A stretch of 15,993 bases of DNA from Chromera velia (Eukaryota > Sar > Chromeraceae), in assembly GCA_018398765.1 (NCBI GenBank), contig JAHBMJ010002067.1, forward strand, positions 7,501 through 23,493. The letters run 5' to 3'. The notes under the pieces were generated by a model that worked only from the letters and a program-made list of their open reading frames with translations, did not search any database and had not been told where the DNA came from. Positions 1 to 8,553 of this stretch are shown here, piece after piece (positions within the stretch are counted from its first letter, which is position 1; the number at the start of each line of letters is the position of its first letter). The translations under genes and the position numbers were made by a program.

Positions 1-933
1 CACTTCTGCTTTGCTTTTCCCGACGTCCTTCTCTCTGCAGACACAAACTCTTAGGCAGAGAATAAGGGACAGGACAAGAGAGGAAAAGGAAGGGGTGGGA
101 CACAGGTAGGGATGAATGATACGACAAGAAGCAAAAATGCGTGCAAATTGACGGAGACATCTGCGCCTTTATTCTTCCTTTTGTGCCACCAATTTTCATT
201 CCGCTTTGTCCTCGTTTTTTGTCGTTTCTGTTCTGCCTTTGCGTCTGAGCTTCATCACCCGTCCATTCTTTCCCCTGTCATTCTATCGACTGGCCTGAAG
301 AGGAACTGTCTGTTCAAGTTTGTGACGTCGATGTGGTCCATGTCAATCACGTGCACGTCTCTATACCCAGACAGAGCGAGGTCCTTCAAAATCTCACATC
401 CCAACCCACCGGCACCAATCACCAACACGCGCTGGCTGTTCAACCATTCCCCTGTCTGCACGATCGATCGATCAACGGTTCAAACCCAGACGACAAGGGG
501 GGGCGGGGGTCACGCGAACACATGAAGGCAGCCGGATGCGTTGATGTCACGAAGAGAGCACAAAATGGGTGGTGCAACATGCTGCTTCTTCCACGGGAAG
601 AGGGTGACATCAGTGGTGAAGCAGAGTGGCCCGTGCCTTGGCATACGCATTCGTGGACGGATTCAGGATCAGATGGCATTGTAGGGTGACACAAAAACGG
701 CGGTGAGATATTTGATTCCTCTGTCAAACTGACCTGCACCCCCTTCAATCCCTCAAAATCCGGGTCTGCATAGTCACTGCCTCTGTAGAGCAGGTTGCTC
801 ATGCTCTTCCAGGCCGAGGCATTCCATGACGAAGCTGCACGTAGGAGGAGACGGGAATTTGCATGCTGCTTCACGTCTCCATAGAAAAATGGAAACACAA
901 AAAAATGGACTTACTCGCCGGCTCAGCCTCCAT
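1..933 (-). CDS. UBA3: NEDD8-activating enzyme E1 catalytic subunit, UBA3-like (N-terminal part, truncated by window edge)
   Basis: UBA3 is the catalytic half of the heterodimeric NEDD8 E1 (with APPBP1/NAE1). It adenylates NEDD8 and passes it to UBC12 for cullin neddylation. Exons on the minus strand: 933-915, 834-734, 455-295 and 34-1. Phases agree at every junction, giving 105 residues before the window ends. The start ATG (933) opens MEAEPA and is followed at once by a GTAAGT donor. The nucleotide-binding loop GAGGLGC lies at residues 54-60. The Asp-rich strand [19 protein letters not shown] (76-94) and [11 protein letters not shown] (95-105) form the ThiF/E1 adenylation core. The wording '[24 protein letters not shown]' fits UBA3 better than UBA2. 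The catalytic Cys and ubiquitin-fold domains lie outside the window. Intron 3 (294-35) starts GC instead of GT; the frame across it is unambiguous because it restores [12 protein letters not shown]. Confidence 0.92.
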
Positions 934-1262
934 TGTGTGCCTTCAAAGAAAACTTTTCGCTGGACTCTCTCCACCACCAACACTTCTGTATTGAGCTGAA
1001 TACCCTCAGGTGCTCGCAAACGGTCAGTTGAAAACTTCACGTCTTGTCAGCAGACTGAGCACACAAAGACCCCGCTCGTCGCGAACAGAACTCAAGCGAC
1101 AACAGAAGAGAAGCTGGCCGATGTACTGATATGTGCACCGAGCACGAAGAAGAGCTGGACACCGATGAAGAAGGCAACTTATGAAGTTAAATGGTTGTTC
1201 TCCTGGCTCAGTGTCTGTCATGCAGCCGTCATCAGCCATCTGGGCGATGTCTGGCAGAGCTA
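934..1262. other. 5' region of the UBA3-like gene
   Basis: This non-coding stretch lies between the UBA3-like start codon and the left end of the inverted-repeat element. It should hold the 5' UTR and core promoter of the minus-strand gene. I see no clear TATA box other than the TA-rich junction at 1261-1268, which belongs to the element boundary. Short open frames here have no recognisable content. Confidence 0.4.
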
Positions 1263-1292
1263 TATATACCCCTGCCCTTGAATTTTGCTATG
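1263..1292 (+). repeat. Left terminal inverted repeat
   Basis: This 30-bp sequence pairs with 2971-3000 at 29/30 positions in inverted orientation. It runs from TATATACCCCTGCCC to TTTTGCTATG. Confidence 0.85.
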
Positions 1293-1468
1293 GGAAAATT
1301 TTTAAATGAAATTTTTATTTAATGTAGGTTGTGTAGCGTTAAGTTTAACATATAAAAATACTAACATTACTCTCATAAGTTAACACAATTAATCATTTTT
1401 CTGCCTAAGAATCATTACTGTGAGAAATAATATTTTGAGGGATGATTCATGATTAAGAGGCATACGGG

Positions 1469-2570
1469 TCATAACTGATGAGCAGCAGCTACATCTGGGG
1501 ACTGCACTAAATCTTTTGGACAAACACACTTCTTCTTTGATCGACCTTCTTTGCAGCCACAATTCTTTGCAATCGGCCCCCGTCTCTTTTTTGGATTCGC
1601 AAGGGCCTCAAGACAATCTGTATTTGGCTGATGGCAACGGACATGGGCGGCTCGACATTCCGGATGCATGCCTGCGTGCAAGGGCCGACCACCCTTTGAA
1701 GGCACGTTCAGTAGAGTGACCTCTTTAGACTCACTTTCCTTTTCCCAATCGATTGCTTTTGCTATACATTCTGTCCACCCCCCACACCTCCAATACTCCC
1801 CCCCACAACGGAAACAAAGGCGGCAAATGTGAAACCACACGAGCGGAAGGCGCTTTGTCCACTCATTCTCGCTCCCGGTCATCATTTGCTTCCGCCATTC
1901 TGGACCCCATTCCATTACTGTCTTCAGTCCCTCAATCTCGACTGCCTGCAGTAGTGAAATCAAAAGGAAAAGCATGTCAAAGGAACTGAATATGGAAGAG
2001 ATAGCCTTCTCAATACATGTTGAAGAGACTGACCCCCAGATTCCCTCGAGCCCATGGGCCTCCACGGATGGGAGTCTTCTCTACAGACAGACTGAGGGGA
2101 GGCTTCCTATACACGATCCAGCGGGCAAGAAAGAGGACTACAACCCAATCAATTTCACTCTCCAACAAATCGCTAGCTGCAACTACAGCCAAAACAAACA
2201 CTTTCACTGTAGCCTTTTTCAGAGGAACCAGCCACGGAGTTGGCTTGCTGCTGCTGAAATGGAATTTCCACTCCGGAGCCGTCTCTTTTTTCTTCCCCCA
2301 GACTCGCGCCTCTGCCACATCAGATGCAGTCAACAAATCATCATCGGCAAGTCCTGAGCCGCCATAAATCCGTTTGGTTCCTTGCTCTGTTTCTCCAATC
2401 ACTGCATAGACGGCGCCATCTCCTTTGGACACAGAGACAGAGTGGAGAGAAGAGTGACACGTCTGAAGAATCTCTATCAGTGTGTCCCATGAAAGAAGAG
2501 GCAAAGAATCTGAGTCTGGATTTGCAAAATATTGAGACCACACAGTCAAAAGAACAACAGGCAACGTCAT
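1469..2570 (-). CDS. Unrecognised two-exon protein inside the TIR element; GIY-YIG-like motif and Cys-rich C-terminus
   Basis: Exons 2570-2034 and 1945-1469 are joined through an 88-bp intron with GTCAGT donor and CTGCAG acceptor, both in phase 0, giving 337 residues. The first part (about 52-73) reads GAVY-x12-IYGGSG. It is followed by R89 in EARVWGKKK and an acidic LESE at 136-139, an order that loosely recalls the GIY-YIG nuclease fold (GIY...YIG...R...E); this is tentative. The second exon is Cys-rich: CRLCFRC at 220-226, C233, C239, further Cys/His around 269-290, and a CGC...CVC pair (C308, C310, C319, C321) in a Lys/Arg-rich tail, suggesting zinc binding and nucleic-acid contact. It is the only long gene in the element and lies wholly between the inverted repeats. 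It could be the mobility protein, an accessory protein or captured cargo. The start ATG is the first of this frame I can support; an upstream extension is not excluded. Confidence 0.6.
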
Positions 2571-2726
2571 TTGCTTGTGTCCTAAGCAGTCACTTCATTT
2601 TCAGTCCAAGCAATCGGCTGAAACGCCAAAACAGAAACCAGCTTTTGTTCCCCCCTGCTCTTATCTCAAACAACACATGAGAAATCGGACCCAAAAAGTC
2701 GGTATTTTCATAAAATAACCGTCGGA

Positions 2727-2742
2727 AGTTTTCCGGAAAACT
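2727..2742. repeat. Perfect 16-bp palindrome upstream of the element's gene
   Basis: AGTTTTCCGGAAAACT equals its own reverse complement. It lies 157 bp upstream of the ATG of the minus-strand gene in the element, next to an imperfect hairpin at about 2701-2720. A dimeric protein-binding site is possible, but chance cannot be excluded. Confidence 0.5.
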
Positions 2743-2970
2743 ATAAAGACTATCAAACAACGATCCAAAAAGCGATTGAAGTTATCTATCAGATGCAAGA
2801 GGAACAATCTGAAGTTGATTTCAGCAGAGAACAGAGAACACTGACAGACTGATTTCAGGATATGTGATGTAGCATAATTGCAGGCAAAGCCCGGCAGAGC
2901 TAAGCTCAGATGCATGTATGGCTGTATTGGTAAGCCAATACATTTTTTTCTTATTTTTTTAATACGTTCG

Positions 2971-3000
2971 CATAGCAAAATTCAAGGGCAGGGGTCTATA
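2971..3000 (-). repeat. Right terminal inverted repeat
   Basis: Read on the minus strand this begins TATAGACCCCTGCCC and ends TTTTGCTATG. It matches the left repeat except for one base and is followed outward by TA. Confidence 0.85.
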
Positions 3001-3188
3001 TAGGGGGCGGAGGAACTTCGCGGGCGGGGGCGAGCAGCAGTGCATGCCGTCTCCAGCCGTCTCTGTCGAGAACTTTCGAGAAGTCAAACGCATGTCAAAC
3101 GCCGTGCCAGCTCAATCTCTTTCGAACACATACACTCATACTAAGAGAGACATGTTCGCGATGGATTCCTTCTTCTGTGCGCTGCCTG

Positions 3189-3195
3189 TATAAAG
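3189..3195 (+). promoter_or_regulatory. Candidate TATA box of the Cys/His protein gene
   Basis: TATAAAG occurs 121 bp upstream of the ATG at 3316, in otherwise GC-balanced DNA (3003-3315). It is the best match to a TATA box there. The transcription start is not known. Confidence 0.3.
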
Positions 3196-3315
3196 CGAAG
3201 CTAGCGGTCCCGACAAATTCGAACCGAAGCTTCATGTAGACGGTCTGACAGCCCAGGAGACGGCTCGCATCTCTTTGCTTCTCGCTCTGACACCTTCAGC
3301 CATCTCTTCACGCCA

Positions 3316-4148
3316 ATGGCGCGCGGTTTGTTCTTGAGAGTTCTTCTTTTCTCGAGACTTCTGTATCTTCAGGGAGGAGAGAGCTTTCATGTGGGGATCC
3401 GGGTAGAACTCAGTCGGTGTTTAGGGAGACGGCCATCCAAGAGCCTTCGACTCATTGCAAGAAGGTCATCGGGCTTGGCTGTTCGACTTGAGGACCCCGG
3501 GTTACTTTTTTCCAGCAGCAACGATGAAGCCCTGTCACCAAGTCAGAAAGAGGGGGACTCGGCTCCAAGCAGTCTCTCTGAGCCCGAGAGCACGTGCCGC
3601 CAGTGCAAGAAGCCGTTCTTGAAGTCACAGAACGCAGAGACGGGGTGCGTGTTCCACCCAGGCTTCTACACAGGAAGGTCCGTGTGCATCCGAGCATAAG
3701 CAAAACACTTCTGTAGTTACAGGGCCATTTTGTGTCTAGAGAGGTGCCGGCAGGGCAGGGGGAAGTTAGAAAAACAGGAAATGGTGAAAAGGCAGGAAGG
3801 GGGAGAGGGTCGACAACTGCAGGGGAGTTTGTTAAAGTTCAGTGTGTGCAGAGTATTACAGAAAGAGGGCTAAAGAGAGACGCGATGGCTAAGATTAAGG
3901 GGTACACACTGACAGGCTGAACTGAAAGGCGGAAACCAAAAAAGAGGCAGACTGGCATACAAGCCAAGAGACACGCGAAAACGCGGACAAACGGCTACAC
4001 TGATAAACAGAGGGATGATATGCATAGGCAAAGATTTGCTCAGTCTCTCACTCTGTCCCTTCCTACCTCCCTCCTTTCCTCCACTCTCTCCCTCCCTCGT
4101 TCCCGCCTTCCCTCCTTGCCTCCTTCCGTCCCTCCGTGTGTGCCCTCT

Positions 4149-4179
<31 letters not shown>

Positions 4180-5409
4180 CGCGCGCGGGTGCGCAGTGCG
4201 TGTTTGTGTCAGTGCGTTCGTGTGTGTTTCTCTCCATGTTCTTCTAGCCATGAAAGCTGATTTCCTCTTCTCTCCTGCTCTGTCGTCACACACACCATCC
4301 AGACTGTAGCGCTACTGTTGTTCAGATCTAGCCGAAACAAGACTTTTGAAAGCAGAAAATTGTGTGACCTCAATTCCCTCTTTTCTGTGCACCGACTTGC
4401 AGACTGAACCGGGTGAACGATGTTGACACATCCGACCTCGAGTTTTTCTGGAGCTGCTGCGGGGAGTATGATAGAGGACACCCGGGGTCTGTCAGCGCAT
4501 GAAGGGGAGAATGCATTTTATTCTGTATTATTGAATGGTAGAAAAAGAATTTTGTACGAAAATAAATGTATGATAGAGGACACCCGAGGCCAGCGCATGA
4601 AGGGGAGAACTTAAGGGGGTGGATGCATGGTGTTGTCGTGTGCTTTGTACTGACATATCGAGTCATTGAGAGAGTGACAAGGTGAGAGCGTGAATGAGTG
4701 CCCGAGTGCATGACCAAGTGACTGAGTGTGTGTGCGTGCGCAAATGTGTGCACGTACGTGGTTTGTTGTTTGAATACGTGCATCAATGGACAATATTGTG
4801 AGGTGGTGCTTGCCCTTTATTCTTCATCTCCCCGTTTGCTCTTTTTTGTTTCCCCTGTCTTTCCTCGTCAGTCCACAGCCCCTTTTTTTTGCCTCGATCG
4901 ATCTGCATGCGATTTATTTCGTTCTTGTAAGCAAAAGAGCTGCGCTCGATCCGAGGGAGCACTCGTTTTCGTGGATTCTCGTGGCGCTGTGCCGGCACAG
5001 GTTCGAGATTTCATCTTTGCATTTGAATATGTTGATGTTTGCCTTTGCGTGTTGGTCTTGGCTCGATCCTTCGATGAATATGATGTGTCTGCTGTAACCG
5101 TGCTGTCCCCCACTCACCACATAAATCTCAAAATGTCAAGATCAGAGTTGCGGTTGGGTAAATGCCATTGTTTAAGGCGCTGACATGCGCGCATGCTCCG
5201 AATCGCTCCGTTTATTTCCACTGGAAGGTGGGCGGAGAGGTCCTGTCGGAGTTCGTCGACTACAATCAATTGCAAATTATGTGTATGCCTGCCATCATGC
5301 TTGCTTGTTTGTTTGCAGGTGCACCAACACGCACCACGTTTCCTACGATGATGAAGGGCCAACTTGGTCTGTTCTGACGGGCAAAATAATTCCAAAGGGC
5401 TCCAAGTGA
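3316..5409 (+). CDS. CHORD-like Cys/His zinc-binding protein with possible bipartite plastid leader
   Basis: Exons 3316-3677, 4403-4486 and 5319-5409 join in phase (2/1 at both junctions) to a 178-residue protein. Residues 1-19 form a hydrophobic signal-like segment (LFLRVLLFSRLLYL). It is followed by a basic Ser/Arg-rich stretch to about 57 with Phe at 24, as in signal-plus-transit leaders of complex plastids. A low-complexity Ser/Glu linker follows. The conserved module starts at 94: CRQC (C94, C97), F101, N106, C111-VFHPG (H114), then WSCCG (137-141) and HPGC-TNTHH (C150, H154, H155). This order (CxxC, CxxHPG, W-x-CC, C-x3-HH) resembles the CHORD zinc-binding family, which normally coordinates two zinc ions, but here there is one copy. 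The three exons split the module after CVFHPGFYTG and before CTNTHH, so no single exon shows it. Function unknown; the localisation is inferred from the leader only. Confidence 0.75.
4149..4187. repeat. (GT)n-(GC)n alternating purine-pyrimidine tract
   Basis: An uninterrupted run of GT dinucleotides (4149-4170) passes directly into GC dinucleotides (4171-4187) within intron 1 of the Cys/His protein gene. Such runs are the classic sequence able to adopt Z-DNA. A pyrimidine-rich CCTCC tract precedes it (about 4040-4145). Confidence 0.9.
4466..4609 (+). repeat. Direct duplication of the exon 2 / intron 2 boundary
   Basis: Copy A (4466-4511) and copy B (4568-4609) share GTATGATAGAGGACACCCG at the left and CAGCGCATGAAGGGGAGAA at the right. 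They differ only in the centre: GGGTCTGT in A against AGGC in B. Copy A holds the 3' end of coding exon 2 and its GTCTGT donor; copy B lies in the intron and has lost the donor. A 56-bp AT-rich spacer separates them. Confidence 0.85.
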
Positions 5410-6170
5410 CCGATTATCTCATTTCAAGCCGGTGAGGTGACAACTTTTGATCCATATGCGTAGAGCTAGATTCATGGTTTCTTTTATGAAAGTTTGTTTA
5501 AACTTGAATGCATCATCTTTTACCGTTTTTTGCTTAAGCGTATATATAACATCATTTTGTTTTTTTATAGTGCCTAACATTTCTCAACGGCACGAGAAGG
5601 TATTCAGAGTCAATTCCAGACAGAGGAGAGTCCAGTGTGAGGTCGAACCAGTGATAGAGCTAGCAACGAAAAGAAATAAACAGGGCAGAATGAAGAGGCT
5701 AGTGAAGAGGAAGAATAACAGGCTAGCTATAGAAGCTAGAAAAGAACTTTAAGACTTCTAGTCTCGGGTTGTCTAAGTGACCAAGATTAGAGATAAGACT
5801 GTGTTTGACTACTAGTACAGAGCTAGCTACGGAGTCAATGATCTGTCGATCTTATAAATAGTGACTATTAGTGAGCCAGGGGGACAAGGAGTTTAATGAA
5901 ATTAATTAAGATAATTCAAATACAATATCCTGAACCAGGCTGGATCCAGGCATCGTATCATTAATTCGTATGTATACTGTGTGCGCCACCTATACTCTAA
6001 TCTAGTAGATTCACGTATTCAGTCTAATAGTATTTCATCAATACAAGGTAACTAGCAAGGTAATCTGTAAGGTTTTTCTTTGAACTTTGAATTGAAGTTT
6101 GAAAAGAGTTCAGAAGCTATTTAAGCTAGAAGCTCGTTGTCGTCAGCGAGTCTTAAGTAACTTTTCTCGG
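5410..6170. other. AT-rich convergent intergenic region
   Basis: This gap lies between the stop codons of two convergent genes and should hold both 3' UTRs. From about 5440 to 6110 the base composition turns AT-rich, with many GCTAGC/CTAG motifs (for example around 5658, 5722 and 5822). An open frame at 5447-5752 has no recognisable features. I find no inverted ends, no tRNA and no conserved domain. It may be a decayed mobile element. Confidence 0.4.
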
Positions 6171-7186
6171 TCAAGTCTTGCCCAGAGTCTGTCCCCGGCC
6201 TCCAAATTCTTTTGTGTTTGCTGCCGGACTTTTGTTCGCGCTGCCCGTCCCTCCAGGGCCCCCACTGCCCATGCGAACTGCTCTCCCCCCACTTCCGTCA
6301 GGGCTTTGTGGCCCGCCCGTCCCCCCTCCTTGTGCCTGCTGTTGCATCTGTGCTTGCTGCATCTGAGCGTGTGATGGTGCGTTGGGGTTCTGGGTGGAGA
6401 GGAACCAGAGGAGGGCGGCAAACAACAGGATCTGCAGAATGGTGGCAGGGAGGGAGGAAGGAAGGAAGGAAGGACCAGAGATCCCGCACAGGCACGACAA
6501 CGTACACACAATGTGAGTCCACGAACAGTCAACAATGACAGATGACAAGGAATTCCATTCATTCAACTTCAGTTTGACACCCTTTCCCGTCCATCATGCA
6601 GTGAACTGTTTCTCGATCTTTCTGCGAGCAGATCCAGGAAAGCATCATGATGGATAGCTGGCAATGACAAAAAAAAACGAAACAGGGACTTTCGGATCGC
6701 ACAATGACGTAAGCTTCACTCTTCGCTTCGCCCCTGCAGTCACTTTCCTTCTCCTCTCTAGCCCTTCGCTGCCGTCTTTTTCGTCTCTCTCTTTATTTGT
6801 TTTCTCAAGCGACAAAGACGTCCATCGGGCCCACGTGACGAGGAGCTGAGTGCCAGAGCTGCCCAACCAACCTTCCATCCAAAGACCAGCGTCAGGAGTC
6901 CGATCAGGATCACAAAGATGAGTGGAATCTCCACGGGAGGTCTGCCGAACACTGAAGGAATTGTAAGGTTCTGACCCTGCACACTCACACAGAGGGTACA
7001 GTCCAGCAAATTGGCGTGAAGGAATGAGGTCTTTCTTCAGAGGCTCCCCAGCCGTAGAACGTACACCCCTAATGCAGCAATGTCCGTTTTCGGCAGTATT
7101 TGTTTGCCAAACATGAAATGTGCCAAGCACAGGCGACAGCAGCAAGGATATAAAAAAAGGAAAAGAGCAAAAGAAAGAAAGAGCAA

Positions 7187-7218
<32 letters not shown>

Positions 7219-7498
7219 AAAAAAGAAAGAAAAGAAAGAAAGAAAGAAAGAAAGTTCATGTACATAACAGACAAAAACAAAGAAAGAACAAAGACAAAAG
7301 AACAGAAACAACAACCAAACAGCGTGGGCAGAGGGCGCGAAAGGTGAGAGTTAAGTGCCCCTCGCCTCTCCACCTCCCAACAGACTTTCACTGGATTGAC
7401 ACGTAAGTCCTCTGCTGCTTCCACCCAAAACAAAAAAAGAAACAAAGATAGACAGAGAGAGGGAAGGGAAGAGAAGAGAAGCGAAGAGAGGGAGGAGG

Positions 7499-7554
<56 letters not shown>

Positions 7555-8553
7555 AAGAGAGAAACAGAAAAGGGCAAGCAGGCAGGCGCGATGCAAGACC
7601 TCTTTGCTGGCTAAACGGTCTTTGACGATTTCCCTGGTTGCTTTGTTGCTTGTTTTCTTGCTCGCTCCTTTTCTTGTTTGCCTGTCTTTCTGTCTGCTTC
7701 TCCACAGGCGGGTGGTAAAACAGGAAATATCTCGACAAGTCCTCACCCACCCACCCACACACCTGTCAGGGTCTTCAAGAAGAGGGAGGATCTTTTTGGA
7801 ATAAAGCAAATTGCAGAATGAAGATGGGAAAACTTAAAAAACAGTCTGACAAGCAGACGAAGCAGAGCGAGCATCGAAAGGGAACTTCCTGATCATGCTC
7901 TCATTCATCAAAGCTCAGACAAATCCCAACTGACCTCCACCCCGACAAGGGACGCCAGGTACCCCATCAAGTCCCTCTGCTGCCCCCCCTGTCCCTGAGC
8001 GCCCTGAGTTCCCCCGAGGCCCCCCATCTGACCCCCACCACCCCCTGCCCCCGTTGAGGAATTTCCTGCTCAGTAAAGAAGAAAGTGGGACGCAAGAGGC
8101 CCGAAGTGAGAGACAGACAGCTGGCAGAAAACGCAAGGCGACCTAAGAGACGAAAAGAGAAAATAGAGAAAACAAGAAACTGAGAGCGCAGTCGACAATC
8201 ACACCGTATGACTTACCAGCACTTCCTCCTATTCGTCCTATTCTGCCCGTCGGCCCTCCCGAAGACTGCCCTGCACAAAATTGACGACATCCGTGACCAC
8301 CTCGGTATTATAATATTTGTAATCCATACCGCGGATATGGAGACGGCATCAAACGATGCACGTGATCCCAAAATTCATGCATGCAGAGCGAACCCATGGA
8401 CCAGACAGCACCATCTGAAATGAAAAGTGCTTATATCGAAGACACAAGATGCTCTGATCTATTCCCCTGACCTTGTGCATTTGCGGCCGGTCTCGTTTGT
8501 GGACGACCAGGTGCATCGTCAGGTACGATCTCTCCATTCACAATTCGTACCAT
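6171..8553 (-). CDS. FAM241 (DUF4605)-like small membrane protein
   Basis: Exons on the minus strand: 8553-8472, 8270-8217, 8065-7935, 6976-6872 and 6431-6171, all in phase, giving 210 residues. The N-terminus MVRIVNGEIVPDD is the hallmark opening of the FAM241 family (animal members begin MVRI-x-NG-[DE]-IV-x-DD). Next comes a Gly/Gln/Ser-rich disordered stretch (about 28-72), then RDLMGYLASLVGVE (about 76-89) and GQNLTIPSVFGRPPVEIP, followed by a hydrophobic segment (about 106-135) broken by WK at 123-124, probably a membrane hairpin or long helix. This matches the order in FAM241B (about 120 aa). The exon 4-5 junction falls inside the hydrophobic region. A Gln/Gly-rich tail of about 70 residues is extra relative to the animal proteins. 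Family members are small ER/endolysosome-associated proteins of poorly known function. Intron 3 (7934-6977) is 958 bp and holds large microsatellites. Confidence 0.82.
7161..7254. repeat. (GAAA)n microsatellite
   Basis: A nearly pure GAAA/AAAG tract on the plus strand lies within intron 3 of the FAM241-like gene, where the transcribed sense strand is therefore a TTTC polypyrimidine run. It produces spurious Lys/Glu or Phe/Leu/Ser-rich open frames. Confidence 0.9.
7503..7551. repeat. (GA)n microsatellite
   Basis: About 24 uninterrupted GA units lie in a wider purine-only stretch (about 7455-7565) in the same intron as the GAAA tract. On the sense strand of the gene this is a long CT run. Such mirror-symmetric purine tracts can form triplex (H-DNA). 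Confidence 0.9.

Larger units (their letters stand above)
1263..3000. mobile_element. 1.74-kb DNA transposon-like element with 30-bp terminal inverted repeats and TA flanks
   Basis: The left end (1263-1292) and the reverse complement of the right end (2971-3000) match at 29 of 30 positions. Both begin TATA, continue with A-CCCCTGCCCTTG and end AATTTTGCTATG; the only difference is at position 5 (T on the left, G on the right). The dinucleotide TA flanks both sides (1261-1262 and 3001-3002), which fits a TA target-site duplication, although the boundary is TA-rich and could be shifted by a few bases. Just inside each repeat the DNA is very AT-rich. The interior carries one two-exon minus-strand gene. 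I could not assign a transposase superfamily: a TA duplication suggests a Tc1/mariner-like or other TA-targeting mechanism, but no DDE/D catalytic set is visible. It may be non-autonomous or a novel family. Confidence 0.78.

Noticed and set aside
112-525. Plus-strand frame over the UBA3-like exons
   Set aside because: It is antisense to a clearly conserved exon and has no recognisable domain.
4015-4293. Open frames in both strands over the GT/GC tract
   Set aside because: They are low-complexity translations of the dinucleotide repeat and CCTCC tract within an intron.
5447-5752. Plus-strand 101-codon frame in the AT-rich island
   Set aside because: It has no domain, lies in AT-rich DNA after the stop of the upstream gene, and shows nothing beyond a chance basic C-terminus.
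6645-7577. Minus-strand 310-codon open frame rich in Ser, Leu and Phe
   Set aside because: It is produced by the GA and GAAA microsatellites and runs across intron 3 and exon 4 of the FAM241-like gene in another frame.
7747-7791. Possible 45-nt micro-exon in intron 3 of the FAM241-like gene (ILPLLEDPDR...)
   Set aside because: It is in phase, but its acceptor is AAAAAG rather than TGCAG. Direct joining of GVE to GQNLTIP keeps the family spacing, so it is not needed.
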